From Lycocorax pyrrhopterus obiensis (taxonomy: Eukaryota; Chordata; Aves; Passeriformes; Paradisaeidae), in contig JACSVZ010000007.1 of the NCBI GenBank assembly GCA_014706295.1, positions 37,369,133-37,433,132 of the forward strand: a stretch of 64,000 bases of DNA, given 5' to 3'. The notes under the pieces were generated by a model, which saw nothing but the letters and a program-made list of their open reading frames with translations, had not been told where the DNA came from and searched no databases. Shown in pieces: positions 1 to 12,162 of this stretch (positions are counted from its first letter, which is position 1; every line of letters begins with the position of its first letter). The position numbers and the translations under genes are program-made.

Positions 1-1248
1 TTTAATATGTTAGCATTACAGTTGTGTTTTTCTTTTAAGCTAAGTTTTGAAAAGATTGAGAAGTCAATTGTAACTCTTGAAGGAAATAGAGTCTTGCCAA
101 AAACTGCTAAGTTTTGTAGTAGAAAACAGTTCTCTTGTCTGTACCTACTACATAGTAGAGGTAATACAGTAAAATATTTTGATTTCATTGCTTTTTAGTT
201 AGTGAAAATACTGTTAATTCACAACATTTATTTAGATAAAGTATTTGGCACTATAATATGCTAATGCATTCTTTTTCCTTTTGTGTTATCAATTTTACTT
301 TTTGTAGTGGGTTTAGCCTTTGACAAATCAATCTTGCCATATGCAGGCTGCCCTCTAATCTCATTGGTTTCAGCAAGACTTAGAAATTCTGCTTCTGAAA
401 GAATGTGCAAGCATCTCACGAGGTCTAAAAGGCTGTAATGGTTTATTACCTGTCTGACATGCTTCAACAGAAGCAATTGTCAATAACCAACATAAACAAT
501 GTTAGGAACTCAGTGGTGAAAGAGCAAAAGCAATCCTTACAGTCCCAGGACCAATTTAACAATTGCTGTGCCTCTTCACCAGGAGGGGAGTCCATGGGAT
601 CTCCATTCTTGGTAGTTGTCCAGATTGTACTAGACAAATCCCTACCTGGCCTTACCTGATGTTGCCAGCAGAAGACCTCCAGAAGACCTTTTTTGACTAA
701 CAATTTTGTGAGTCCAAGTTACGAAGGAGTCAGTAGGACTGCTTGCTGCAGTTTTAATGGGATCAGACAGGTATGTTGATACAAACCTGAAATGGTAGCA
801 TTTTATGTTGCATTCACTCTTTTCTGAGTGCAGACTGGCTCATATGCACAGGCCCTGGTTCCCTCCAGCCCTCCTTTGTCTCTGCACTTCAGTGGCAGTT
901 ACACACTGAAGTGAATCTACTAAATACTAAATTGGTAGAACTGTTTCACTTACATGTAGAACTTTTACCAAACTGTCTGTAAGTTTAATTAATAAAGAAC
1001 TGTGTATCTCTAAAACTTCATAAGATAGGATTAAAGGGTTACCTTAAGATATAGGTAGGAGATGGGCCCCTCTATAAGAAGACAGCAGCTAATGAATTTT
1101 GGGACATACATCCTGCTTTCATAGCAAAACCATTAGCAGGACAGTGATGTCTATAGATTTGAAAGGAGCCCTTTAACAAAATCAGGCATTTTCTTTAATA
1201 CGGTCACGTCTCAGCTTCCATCAGATGAACATGATAACCACAGTTATA

Positions 1249-1282
1249 TCTAAATATATATACTTAGATATATATATTTAGA
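1249..1282. repeat. Perfect 14-bp AT-rich inverted repeat
   Basis: TCTAAATATATATA at 1249-1262 is exactly repeated in inverted orientation at 1269-1282, around a 6-base loop (CTTAGA). It is probably an expanded TA microsatellite that can form a cruciform. No function is implied. Confidence 0.8.
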
Positions 1283-3978
1283 AGACAAATTTTATGACAA
1301 ATTAAGTGTCAAGGCTGTGTGGTGAAGATCTCATCATCTTCAATGATGTCAAGTTCAGAAAAACTTAAAGCTTTTGACATATAAAACTTAAATGTTCAGA
1401 AACATGCTAACTCAGCCGTAACATTATTGCCCTGAAATTATTAATAATCATGGGAGGTTCTTTCTGCTGCCTGTGACTGTGTTGAGTGATGGAAGAGAGC
1501 AAATCAACAGAGTTGTAATGAAAAATATAATGATTTTTTTCCCAGAAGAAGTAAAAGAGGAGGCTTCTAGTGCCTCACCTTATCAATGACCTGGAGCACG
1601 TGATAAAAAGCAAACTCCTCATACCCATTTTCTTAGATACAGTGCTTAGAAGGTTGCATGTGTCAGTAGCAAAGCAGGGGCCTTTTACTCCCAGGGTTTT
1701 AAGCAATGATGTGAAGCATGACTGTGGCACAGAAGTTTTGGTAAGGTAGAATTTAATTGAATCATGTACATAAGGGCAGTAAAATTATGCAGTTAAAGAG
1801 TTGTGGCTTTATTAGGGGCTTTTTTAAGTACAATGGGTATTGATAATTTCTGTTTGCTACAATGCACCTAGGTGTCCTGATTTAACATAGAAAAGGTCCT
1901 TAGACTCTTGATTTTCAAGGGATTGTTGTGCCCTTTCCCCACAGAATGCTGCACTGCTTTCAGGAGTGTGAGTGGTTATGGTGGTGCACTGTGTCCTCTG
2001 GGACAGAGAGGTGATGGAAATTACTTTAATCCTGTATTTCTTCTAAATTTTGCTGACGTCTGATTTTTATTTGAATTCTGAAATGGCTTCACATTGTTCC
2101 TACAGTTCAGCTTATTTTTTCGTCAATCCTAGCTTCATAAAATTAGGAGTGATAGCATCACTTTACATTTGTCTTTCCCATTAGTTGGTTTTGTTGACCA
2201 TGCTGAAGTTGACTCTTGCAGTTTAAAAAAAATAAGGTATTCTGCTTTTGATGAAGACAAACACAGCAGACAAGGAGTGATAAGATATGTAATTCCCTGT
2301 GTTCTTACTGGCTTAATGAATTTGTGATTTAGGAGGAATTTTCTCTCTTGTTTATTGTGGCTATTTTTCACCCTCACTGGAAGTATGTATTTTTGTGTAT
2401 TACAGCTTGAACTGTGCTTTCTTCTTTTGCTCATTACTTGCTTTTGGTCTCTTTTCTCAGAGTCCATAGCATTGTTTAGCATGCTTTTGTTTTCTTCAAC
2501 TTGGTTCCTTTCAAGGGTGTGGAAGAGAGTGTTACAGGTCCTGATGATCATATCTTTGGAGCAGTCTACAGAATTCTGTTGCTTTGGGGACTCCATCTTC
2601 ATTTGCAATTCGTATTTTCTAAGCCCTTTGTTGTCTTTTACTTTGTTACAGAAAGTATTTGGTGTTGTGCCACTCTGTTCCCTCTCCAGTTTTCTTGTGC
2701 TTTCTTTCTTTATCCTTTGAAGATGCCTGGAACAGTCATGGTATTAGTGGAATAATTTCTCTGTTTTTCCTCAGAGACTACATATATATCTTAGTTTAGT
2801 AAATTTAGAAGTGCATTATCTAATTTGCATGAAAGTTGTTCTTTGATTTGCATGCATGCATATGTGAGATACAGTATTTGCATTATGGTTCCTTCATTAT
2901 TAATCTGTGGCTTCCTCAGGATAGGCAATGTAGAATATTTTTATTTTTCCTCTAAACAAATTTACAAAACCCTCACACATTATTGCCAGCCACTTACAGA
3001 ATTTTCTGTAAGTGGGAGAAAGAGCATTGGTAAAAAGATGTTTTGTTCATGGTGGGTTTGCCCAGATGGGGCATAAAAAACTGTAGCTTTGCAGCATCTG
3101 AGCATAAGAGAGACACTGATAGGATATGTGAAATGGTATTGGGTTTTAATTTTACAAGACTGGGTTTTTTTCCTGCATCACAGGTCCCATAGCTTTATTG
3201 AGTCAAAAGAAGACTGGCAAAATACCTAAGGGGTGTAAAAGCAACACAACAAGATGTGTCTTATAGTTCCAGTAGTCATTAACGAGAGTATCAGCCTCAT
3301 GCAACCTTAGCTGGAGCAGCAGTTTTGTGTGGGTACTTTTCCTTCTTTAAAAGAAGGTGGACTTTTGGTTTTGTTTTTATTAGTCTTAGTCACCTTACAG
3401 GGAGACACATCTTACTTAGCATATTATGCTTTAATCATCTGTAACTTTGCTCGTGTTGCAGTCATTCTTCAACAAACTGGTAGATGAGGAATGTTATAAT
3501 CGCTTGAAAATGGGATACATATTTGTACATAAACACTGCTGCTTTCTTCAGATGCAAGTTTGCTTTCCAAATAGAAATCCAGGGTCAGTCTGGAGAAAAT
3601 GGCTTTGTTCATGTCCATTGTTAGTTCATTTGTGTTGAGTTCTACTTCCTTACTTCTGCTTTATTCTTCTGTTCCATCTTTTGCATGAACAAAACTTCCG
3701 GAAGTGAATTCTTTATCATGTATTGAACATGCATGCTTGGAAAAGTTAGAAACATCCTTACACATTTTGCAGTTTTTAAAACATTTTAAAAACAGGGGGT
3801 TTCAGATGATGTTGTGTGACCTAATGATATTATGAAAAATAAGGCTTATGATTCCTTTGCATTACCTAGTTGCTAAATTGAGAAATCTAACTGTGTGTAT
3901 TTGTTTGGTCATTTAGCTAAAGGAACCATAAGTGTAGTAAATATTATTGGAGATGGATAGCTAGTCTCCCTAAAGACT

Positions 3979-4004
3979 GGGAGAGAACTTTATTATTCTC
4001 TCCC
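3979..4004. repeat. 9-bp hairpin in a GC-richer intronic block
   Basis: GGGAGAGAA at 3979-3987 pairs perfectly with TTCTCTCCC at 3996-4004 across an 8-base AT-rich loop. It lies at the left edge of a block (about 3960-4260) that is visibly richer in G+C than the flanking intron. It could be a structured intronic element or chance. Confidence 0.5.
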
Positions 4005-4536
4005 TTCAGAGTGCAAGGGCTGCATGGGAAGCAGCAAGAGCATCTCTGTTCAAGAGGCAGTCTCAGAGCCCTGCACGAGTGTTTCTGCCTCGTGGACAAG
4101 CTGCATTGTGGGGGCTGGCCATTAAATTAGGCTGTCTGCTGCCTTCTCATTAACGTTAAAGTGAAGTCAGTGTTAGTGAAGTGTGACAGCTTGACGGCTC
4201 TAGAGACTGACGCTGTCTCAGCTGGCAGAGCCAGCTCCAGGTTAATACTGGAATTGCTTCATTTGCTAAAGTGTGTCATATCACCCTTTTGTTTGGATAT
4301 TGAGGTGCCATAGCAGTGAAAACCATTAGAAGTGTACATCTGCCCAGTGGGAAGCTGACTGGGGCTAACAAATAATTTCACATCTTACTGAGCAATCTTT
4401 TAATAATTACAGTAATGAGTATTGAACTGAACTGTGTTTGTAGAGGAGACCTAAATGTAGAAGGCTTCAGGTTTTATTTCAGTATTCTTAATTTTCCCAC
4501 CTTCTGAAATAACTTTTTTCCCCATACGAAGCACAT

Positions 4537-4559
4537 ATTATTATAATCTTTATAATAAT
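4537..4559. repeat. 10-bp AT hairpin
   Basis: ATTATTATAA at 4537-4546 and TTATAATAAT at 4550-4559 are exact inverted copies with a 3-base spacer. This is a simple AT-rich palindrome. Confidence 0.7.
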
Positions 4560-7500
4560 GAGTTCTAAAAAGGTTGTTAATAGGAATCAGAAAGACAATT
4601 AGTCAAGATAAGCAAAGTGAAAGCAATGTGAATACTATTTTGTTTCTCTCAAGTTCTATAAAAGCAGAAGCATTGCCGTTGCTAGTCGTACAGGAAATTA
4701 CTTTCGTCATCTCTCAGATTTAAAATCAACATAACACAGAGTTCCTACAATATTTTTATTGCCTTATCCTATAAATGGTATAATTTTTCTGAATGTTTGC
4801 ATCTTTCAGCAATATCTGTGTCTTAATTATCTCCTGAATACCTTTTTCAGGTAAGGCTGAAATATTTATTTTAGGGATTTTTGTTAGTTCAAATATGAAT
4901 TTTCAAAGAATTGTAATTAATAGGATTTCTTTTGACAGCAGTGTTTTGATAGATGGTTTTAGACAAAACCAAAAAGCATATTTTTGTCTCTGCTGGTTAA
5001 ACATTCGAAGTCTTATTTCTATTCAGTGTACATTGAACAGGAAAAAGTAAAGGGATGCCACCAACTTGAAGACATTTGAAAGTTTTAAATTCTTTGTCAT
5101 GTGACTCACCAAACTTGCAAACCAAATTATTTACTCATGTCAGTGTCACACAGACCAGGGTGTAGCCTTGTGCACAACTATTTTATAGCAGTGTGTGGGA
5201 CTGAAGAAAACTAGATCTTGGCTCAATTTATAGTAATATATAAGAACAGGGAGTTCCAGGTGGTGAGTAACTGTCTCTTCAGAAATGACATTAAAAACAG
5301 TAAATGGAGAATTTCAAATCAGCTTAAAAAAAATACCATTGATGTTTTATAAAACTATGCATGATTTAGCATGAAAAAGAATTGTAGCTTGTATGAGGGT
5401 GACTTTGTAAGTTATCTGAATTTGAAAGCTGAATAGGTATGGTGCTGTTCTCTTTTCTTTCCTGAAGAGAAATGATCAAAAAAAGCCCAGTGCTACATTA
5501 CAAATTGTGTATAGCATATAGTTTAAGAAGCATATCTGTATTCTGTCATTGCTCTTTGTATAAGTGTTTGCCCCTTGTTGCACATCTCTTACTTTGGTGC
5601 AAACCACAGTCGCAAGGCATCTGATCTTTCCTTTTAGTTTAATGGTAATAAACAATGTTTTTCTCAATTTCTGAGCTTGCTTTCTTCTTCTGTGGTGAAG
5701 ATGCATAATTAGTTTCTGCAGTAAAATTTTGAAGCTGTTGGGTGCCATTTGGGTAATAGTAAATTTTACTTGATCTAATTTTGAATGGCAAATATTTTTA
5801 ATATCAGATTTTGTTGTAGATCTGCTTTTCATTTCGTGCTGTGTTTTGATGTTTTAAGTAGGTGCAGAACAGGAAAGGCATGTGGGTTTAGGAGAGATTG
5901 AAAAACAGAAAAAAATCCTTAGTCACACCAGTGGGGATTTTAAAGCAGTTCTTTGTATTCATCCAAATATGATTTGCATGCTGAAATGGTCTGCTTCTGT
6001 TGTCAAAATAAATGTAATTGACAAATGCAAATTATTGTCAGGGTTATCTTAGCTTTGGACACTCCTGGTGCTTCATTATGAACTGTCAGACTCAGTAGAC
6101 TCTGTAAACTTAATTTAGAGACCAAAATATAGTATGAATTTGCACGTTAATATTTCACACTCTTTCAATATAAATTTAAATTTCATTCTTGGCTCATGGA
6201 GATTGAGTTAACACATATTGCCTGTTGAAGATGGTGTGATAGTATATTCAGTGCAAGTTCTTTAAATTTTATTGTTTCTGAAAAATTGTTTCCAGATATT
6301 CAGGAAAAAAAATTGTAAAGAATAGAGGCTTTGCAAACAGGGCCCTCTCTGATCTGGCAACAGTGGCTAAGTGCATTCTAAGTACTAGATTAACTGCAAT
6401 TGCCTTGTTGGTTTTTAGACCAGTTATTCTGAATAGGAAGAACAAACTAGCCTAGTGTTCAGCTGACAGTTGCTGAAGGTGAGAGAAATTCATATGAATA
6501 ATGGTACTAGATTTTCTCCTCTAGCTGTTTCTTCTGAAAAAAGTAAATGTTCAAATCTGCTCCTTATCATCCCCACATCCAGGGGATGAAGGTAAAGAAC
6601 AGAGTGGTTTGGGGAGCTGATTGAAGTAATCTCACTGTTGTCTTTTTTTTCTGTAGTAGAATCACTCTTTTACCCAGTTCTCCTCTTAGGATTAGGACCT
6701 CTCATTTAAAAAAAAAACATACTCATTTGTCAGAGAGACTGTTTGGGCTTTGCACTTGCCTAGTACAATTCTCATAATAATCTGGACATGACTGGCAAAT
6801 GTCCTTGAAAGCAGGAGGTGGAATGGAGTTGAGCAGAAAAATGCTAATTCAGATAGCTAAGAAAGACTGCAAAGTGGCAGTGTCTGTGACGGATTAGCTT
6901 TTTGTTTTAGGCCTGTACTTTGCAGATAGTGCTTGTTCACAGATGTTATTTTGAATGTTTTCAGTGTTTTCACTTCACTAAATAAATACTCCATTGTAAA
7001 TTGCCTTAGTGTGACATATGTGTTCAGTTTGCCGTGACCAAACCCAAACATTTTACACAGTGAGAGTTGTCTTTCCACATCTTTCTCCATGTGATCTGGT
7101 GTGAAACGGGTGTCATAACACTTACTGATCAGTTTAGATGAGGGCAGTTTAGCTTTAGGGTGACGGCTTTATCCAGCTTGTGATATTCCTCTGCCCAGTC
7201 GTTTCACTGGTAGTTCCACTGAGCAGGAGGAAGAATCTTGCTTTAAGATTTCCATTCTCTTTTTGTGTGGGCTAGTCAGTAGTGTCCTGATCTCTTATTA
7301 CCTGCTGGTTCTTGGGCAGAAGAGGTTGTGGGGCTGTTGGAAACATCCCCTGTCTGAGCAGTTGTTCAATGACTCCTCCAAGAAGAAGGTAGCAAGCAGG
7401 CTGGAGGTGTGACGCAGCCAGGATCCAGCCTTTGGGACAGTTCTGAGCTATATTATGAGTTTGAAGTGAGAATCCTGTAATGGAAAGTCACACTAGTGGT

Positions 7501-8609
7501 TCTTTTAAGCTTCTGGTTGTAATGAGATGCCACACACAAAAGCTAAAGGAACTTCTTTTTATGGTTTATCCAAGGAGATGAACCATTTTCTAGTGTTACT
7601 TTATCTCTAATTATTGCCAGTTGAAATTACGGCAAAGACAGAAGTCTTCGTTTTTGCAAGACCTTTTTCTGCATCTTCAAGTGCAAACTGTATCTGTAAT
7701 TGGAGGCACATTTTATCTATGAAGTGACAAGAAATTTAACAGAAGATCAGAGGAGCTCTGAAGAGATCCGTGGCAGAGAAGAGTCAGGTTAACTGGGTTA
7801 TTTATGACTGGAAGATCTCACCTAGAAGTTTGAAATTAATGCAGTGGAAAAGGTAGCAAAAACTAGAAAAAGTGTATGAGTGGTGTGGTCAGGTCAGGCC
7901 ATCTACAGCTGTACTGAGGCTTGAATATTGTTCCTTGCCAAGAGCATTCAGTGCCTGTCAGTCAGCAGATATGATTATTCTGTCTCTTTATCCTCCAGAA
8001 CTCAGTCAGTCTCCCTGGTGAGTTATACTTCACAGCTTTTGAGGTGGCACTGTTTGCTAAGAGGCTGATATAAGACATGGTCTAATACTCTTGTGTGGTG
8101 GGATCCTTAATCATCTGTCTTGGATGAGAGACGTGTAGCCTGATTCTGAAATCTGTCTGTGGAGACACTGGACGGAAAAAAGAATATATTAGGAGGATCC
8201 TTTTCATCCTAAGGTAGACCTGCTATGCTGCTGCTGATCAGCTGTTTTTTAGACCTCCGTGGTTTTTGCTTGGGTACAAAGTGACTATAGCTGAGGTTTG
8301 GTGAGATTTCACCTTATGCTTTGTAACTCAAAGCATCTAATGCAAGCCTTAATGATGCAGTGAATATAGGTGATATTTTCTATACACAGAAATTATAGGC
8401 TGTTTCAGCACTTGTAATTTCCTGAACACCAGTCCACCAGAAGGATACCAATGTGTGTTGTAGGCACATGTTTCTTTCACTGAGGATTAAGGACCTGGGG
8501 TTGAAATAGAAAGGCAAACATCAGTGCTACAGGGTAGTGTTAGTTCTCTCTCTTTATATAATGTGTCCTAAGGGTTAAAAATACAGTTAACATAGTTTTT
8601 ACTAATGCA

Positions 8610-9117
8610 GTCTCACCTGGAGTGCTGAGTCCAGTTCTGGATCCCTCAGTACAAAGGAGTCATGGAGCTCCTGTAGGTAGACCAGCAAAGGGCAAAGAAG
8701 AATAGGGGATGGCAGCATGTCACTTATGAGGGATCTGGGGCTATTTAACCTGGAGAAGAGAAGACTGAGAGCGGATCTTATCAATGTATATAGGTATCTG
8801 AAGGGAGGGTGTCAAGAAGGAACTGGACTCTTCTTGGTGGTGCTGAGCAGTAGGAAGAGAGGCAGTGGGCAGAAACTGATGTACAGGAAATTCCACCTGA
8901 ACATAAGTAGTAACTTCTTTAATGTGCATGTGATTAAACACTGGAACAGGCTGCCCAGAGAGGTTCTGGAGTCTCCATCACGGAAAGTACTCAAAAGTTA
9001 TTTGGACAGAATCCTTAGTAACATACTCTATTGGACCCTGCTTGAGCAGGGAGATTGGACTAGGTGACTTCCAGTGGTCCCTTCCAACCTGACCCATTCA
9101 CAGATTCTGTGTGATTC
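8610..9117 (+). mobile_element. CR1 LINE 3' end, + orientation (ATTCTGTG-type tail)
   Basis: This is a 5'-truncated CR1 non-LTR retrotransposon, about 510 bp. It shows the usual order of the CR1 ORF2 C-terminus: GAGTCCAGTTCTGGATCCC near the left end, then decayed LGLFNLEKRRLRADLI (from about 8732), then HWNRLPREVLESPS (from about 8940). The 3' UTR follows with GGACTAGGTGACTTCCAGTG and CCCTTCCAACCTGACCCATT, and the tail is ATTCTGTGTGATTC. The reading frame has several stops upstream of 8717, so it is not coding-competent. CR1 copies are nearly always 5'-truncated and end in short 8-bp tail repeats rather than poly(A). It lies in intron 7 in the same orientation as NUBPL. Confidence 0.95.
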
Positions 9118-10686
9118 AGTGAACGTACATCAGCTTTTGTCAACAGGAATACATTGGAATTTAAAAAATAAATGGAATGCATGAATAAGTAATAAGTCAG
9201 TTAAACATAAATGTGCTCTACTTAGATGGCCTTAGTATGCTCAAGGCACAGAAACGTTTTCTGCACACGACTGGAAACACAGAATTTTTAGTGTGTTTCA
9301 GTGTGCAATGTGATAGCATTATAAAGTTTCTGCAGCTTCTCCGTTCAATTTGTCAGCCTCAGTTTGTGTCATTCAGACACTTGTGTAAACATTGCGCTTA
9401 CTGCTTCAAGAGACATACTGCATGCGTGAATTCCGTCATATTTCATTACTTTATTGATCAAAATAACTCTTTACTGTTTGATATTCCCGTTAATTGTGTA
9501 GAGTCAAGATAGCAAGGAAAGTGTAGGCTGCAATATTTCTTGCTTATCATTTGAATAATTTTCTGAATTAAAGATATGCAAACTTATTCAGGCAGGGGAG
9601 CACTATGAAAAGTCATTTGCCATATTTGGTTGCTTAGTAAAGGAAATAATGCTGCAAATAATTTGAATTCTTGAACTTCAGGTTGGGTTTGTTGGACTAG
9701 CAGATGTACCAAGGAAAGAGAGAAGGTACTTGTTTTATGGGGTGTTGGTGTAAGTCAGTACAAGCTGGCTGTGAATAAATTTTGCCTGTAACTAGCTCAG
9801 AGTAAAAAGGAAAATAGGAGAGAAACAACTATTACACCCTCAACAGCAGCTTCTTGAGCATATTGGCTTTCATTCTGTGGAAGAAGCGATGGAAATTGTC
9901 CACAAGCATAATTTTAACTCGTGTTTCAGGAGCCAGAAGTTTTTTGTACATACAGTTGGTGCTTGTGGCTGCCCAAACTCTGTAATGTGCCACTGGGTCT
10001 TTTTGGCATTTTTGTTTTTTCCCTTTGGATTAGAATTTGTTAGTAAAAAATACCTCTCTGTTAAGCTGGTTGTGGTTTTAGTGAGTGTTTTTGTTGTGCA
10101 TAGTCTGTCCTTCATGCCATGCCAGTTGTTAGATTCTTAAAACAGTTAATAGTGAACCAGAAAATGTAGACTTCAGTCTTGTTGACTACATATTAGCTTC
10201 TATGTGAAGATCCAGGGAATGCTGAGCCAGTATCTTGAGAGAAGAGTGTGAATAAAAGTGTGTGTACACACAAGGCACATATTTCCGATTTTGTTTGTAA
10301 AGAAAGCAGTAATAAGCATTTTATTCAAGTATTGAAAGATCTTTGTTTTACAAGTATGCAAAAATCTCAAAGACACTGCATCTAAATTATTTACTTGTGG
10401 CCTGTACTTTTAGGGAAAGGTGCATTCATTTTGTGGAATTGACCCTACTTTTCAGCACTGCTTATAAAGTGTAACCCTGCGTTTGGTGAAATGAAGAGCT
10501 AAGGTGATTTCAGTGTAACTGAAAGGCTTACACATTATTCTTTGTGATGCCATTGGAAACAGGTTGGTTTGGAAATACCAGCAAATTATTTGGATGCCAG
10601 AGTTTTAGCAGATAGGGAAATTGCATTTGCTTGGTACATTACATGTGCTGTTCAGTTTTTGGACTTGTGTATAATACTGTGTAAGG

Positions 10687-11015
10687 CAGAGATCGGCAGC
10701 TTTTCAGGAGCGAGGTGCCAGATCGTATTTTTCTTTCACAAATTAGAGGTTAAGAATGCTGGCTGAAAACATTCAAGCACGCTGTCAGGCGATGTTTGGA
10801 AATGGCTGGCTGTCAGCCCGCAAGATCCCACTCATCAGTAGGTGGATGGTATAAGGGACAGGGCTCACTGTCCCAGTGCTGCCAGAGCCAGGAGTGCTCT
10901 CAGAATGCCAGGGCTTCTGGTGCTCTGGTCCCTGCCAGTGATGCCAGGGCTGCGTGCCTCTGGAAATCTACCCACCTCTTCCTTTGCCATGTACACCGAG
11001 GATTGGGAACTGCAG
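10687..11015 (+). mobile_element. hAT-like non-autonomous DNA element (fragment, tentative)
   Basis: The left end reads CAGAGATCGGCAGCTTTTCA followed by GGTGCCAGATCG. This resembles the CAG(A/G)GGTCGGCAACCTTT terminus and adjoining GTGCC-rich sequence of non-autonomous hAT elements known in reptiles and birds. Similarity can be followed to about 10790. The next ~220 bp is unusually rich in G+C (GCCAGGGCT, GTGCTCTGGTCC), as in the middle of those elements. A possible degraded right terminus (AGGATTGGGAACTGCAG) lies near 11000-11017. No transposase is present. The recognition is from memory of the consensus, and the right boundary is uncertain. Confidence 0.5.
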
Positions 11016-12076
11016 GCCCAATAGGAAGCTGTCCCAAGCATCTAGAATTGTCTGTTGTAATTGCTATTAGTGTGAAATTTGACATAAATAAATATGGTTG
11101 GCATAACGTGACTCTACAGAAATCTTTTTGTAACAGAGACTTCTGGTACTAGATGGTCAATGTGAAACCAAAGCTAATCAATTGACCGGTAATGCTCCCT
11201 TGTACATTACATTTTTCTAAAATAGGGACAAGCAGGAACAGTTTTTTGTTGCAAGTTTTGAGGAAATAATATTTGAAACCCCTGAGCATTTGGAAGAAGA
11301 TGCTCTTTTTGATGTGGAATATTCTGATTTCTGTATTGGTTTTGCATTCTGTATTAATCAAGAAGTAAAAACAGTACAGGATAGTAAGCTGTAGGCTTAC
11401 TTTACTTTAGAGCCTAACTTTGACAAGGAGCTCTAGCTGTTTTATATGCTTAATAACTCTCAGGAGTACTAATTATCAGGTAACCTGCAGCCATGTCTGA
11501 ACAGTGAGCAACACTTTATTCAAACCTAGTGCAAGTGTGCATGAGTTGGCCTCTTCCTTTGTGGTATCATTCATACAAATGCAGTGGTGTCTAGTGTGAC
11601 ATGGTTCAAGAAAGGGTAGCAAGTCCAGAAAGCAGCAGTCTGATTGTGAGCAGCTGCCTCCTGATTTTAGAACAAGGCTTATTGTAAAATTAAAAGCTTT
11701 CAAATACAATTATGGCATGGAACTGTTACTGTGTAGATATTCCCAGAGTACCACTTCTGCAATCTGTCAGCATGAGGACCATTGTCTTCTATCCATGGTT
11801 GTATGATACTACATAATTTTTCTCATTTAGAAAGTATAAATGGTTTCTGCATAGAAAAAGTTATGCTGAAAGTATCTAAAATATTTTTATCACTTCATAT
11901 CATATCTCAGTTATTTTGATCATTGTGTAATACAAAACCTGGCATCATTTTCTTCCTTAAAAGCATATAAATGTGTGACTACTTTGAATTTAGTAGCATG
12001 TACTAAATAATCAAAATATTTAGCAGAATAATTCCTAATATACATTTAAATGGGATTTCATGTTTTCTTTTCCCAG

Positions 12077-12162
12077 GAGCTGTGATCGTCTCCACTCCAC
12101 AAGACGTGGCTTTATTGGATGCACGCAAAGGAGCTGAAATGTTTAGAAAAGTCCATGTACCT
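12077..12162 (+). CDS. NUBPL: NUBPL coding exon 8 (STPQD segment)
   Basis: The 86-nt exon starts with GA, the last two bases of a Gly codon split across intron 7, then reads [14 protein letters not shown] and on to KVHVP, ending on a complete Pro codon (phase 0). The VSTPQD stretch is the conserved strand and loop that follows the nucleotide-binding core in Mrp/NBP35/NUBPL ATPases and lies close to the bound nucleotide. The acceptor is a good pyrimidine tract ending TTTTCCCAG, and the donor is CT|GTGAGT. The human counterpart ends at c.693, whose donor is a known disease-variant site (c.693+1G>A). The Walker A loop and mitochondrial targeting peptide are encoded upstream of the window. There is no frameshift or stop. 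Confidence 0.97.

Larger units (their letters stand above)
1..12076 (+). other. NUBPL intron 7 (3' part)
   Basis: This is non-coding sequence upstream of exon 8. Two repeats are recognised: a CR1 copy at 8610-9117 and a hAT-like fragment at 10687-11015. Small structures are a 14-bp perfect inverted repeat at 1249-1282, a 10-bp hairpin at 4537-4559 and a 9-bp hairpin at 3979-4004. The block at 3960-4260 is richer in G+C than its surroundings and could be a conserved non-coding element. Elsewhere I see only unremarkable AT-rich intron. Open frames such as 2135-2608 (-) and 9213-9512 (+) have no recognisable homology. The intron ends in a standard polypyrimidine tract and AG at 12075-12076. Confidence 0.85.

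Noticed and set aside
8717..9067. 116-codon + frame as a host gene
   Set aside because: It is the decayed C-terminus of CR1 ORF2, with the CR1 3' UTR and tail directly after it.
1..12076. Search for NUBPL exon 7 and the Walker A exon
   Set aside because: No stretch encodes the expected DMPPGTGD-type or GKGGVGKS-type motifs; these exons are presumed upstream of the window.
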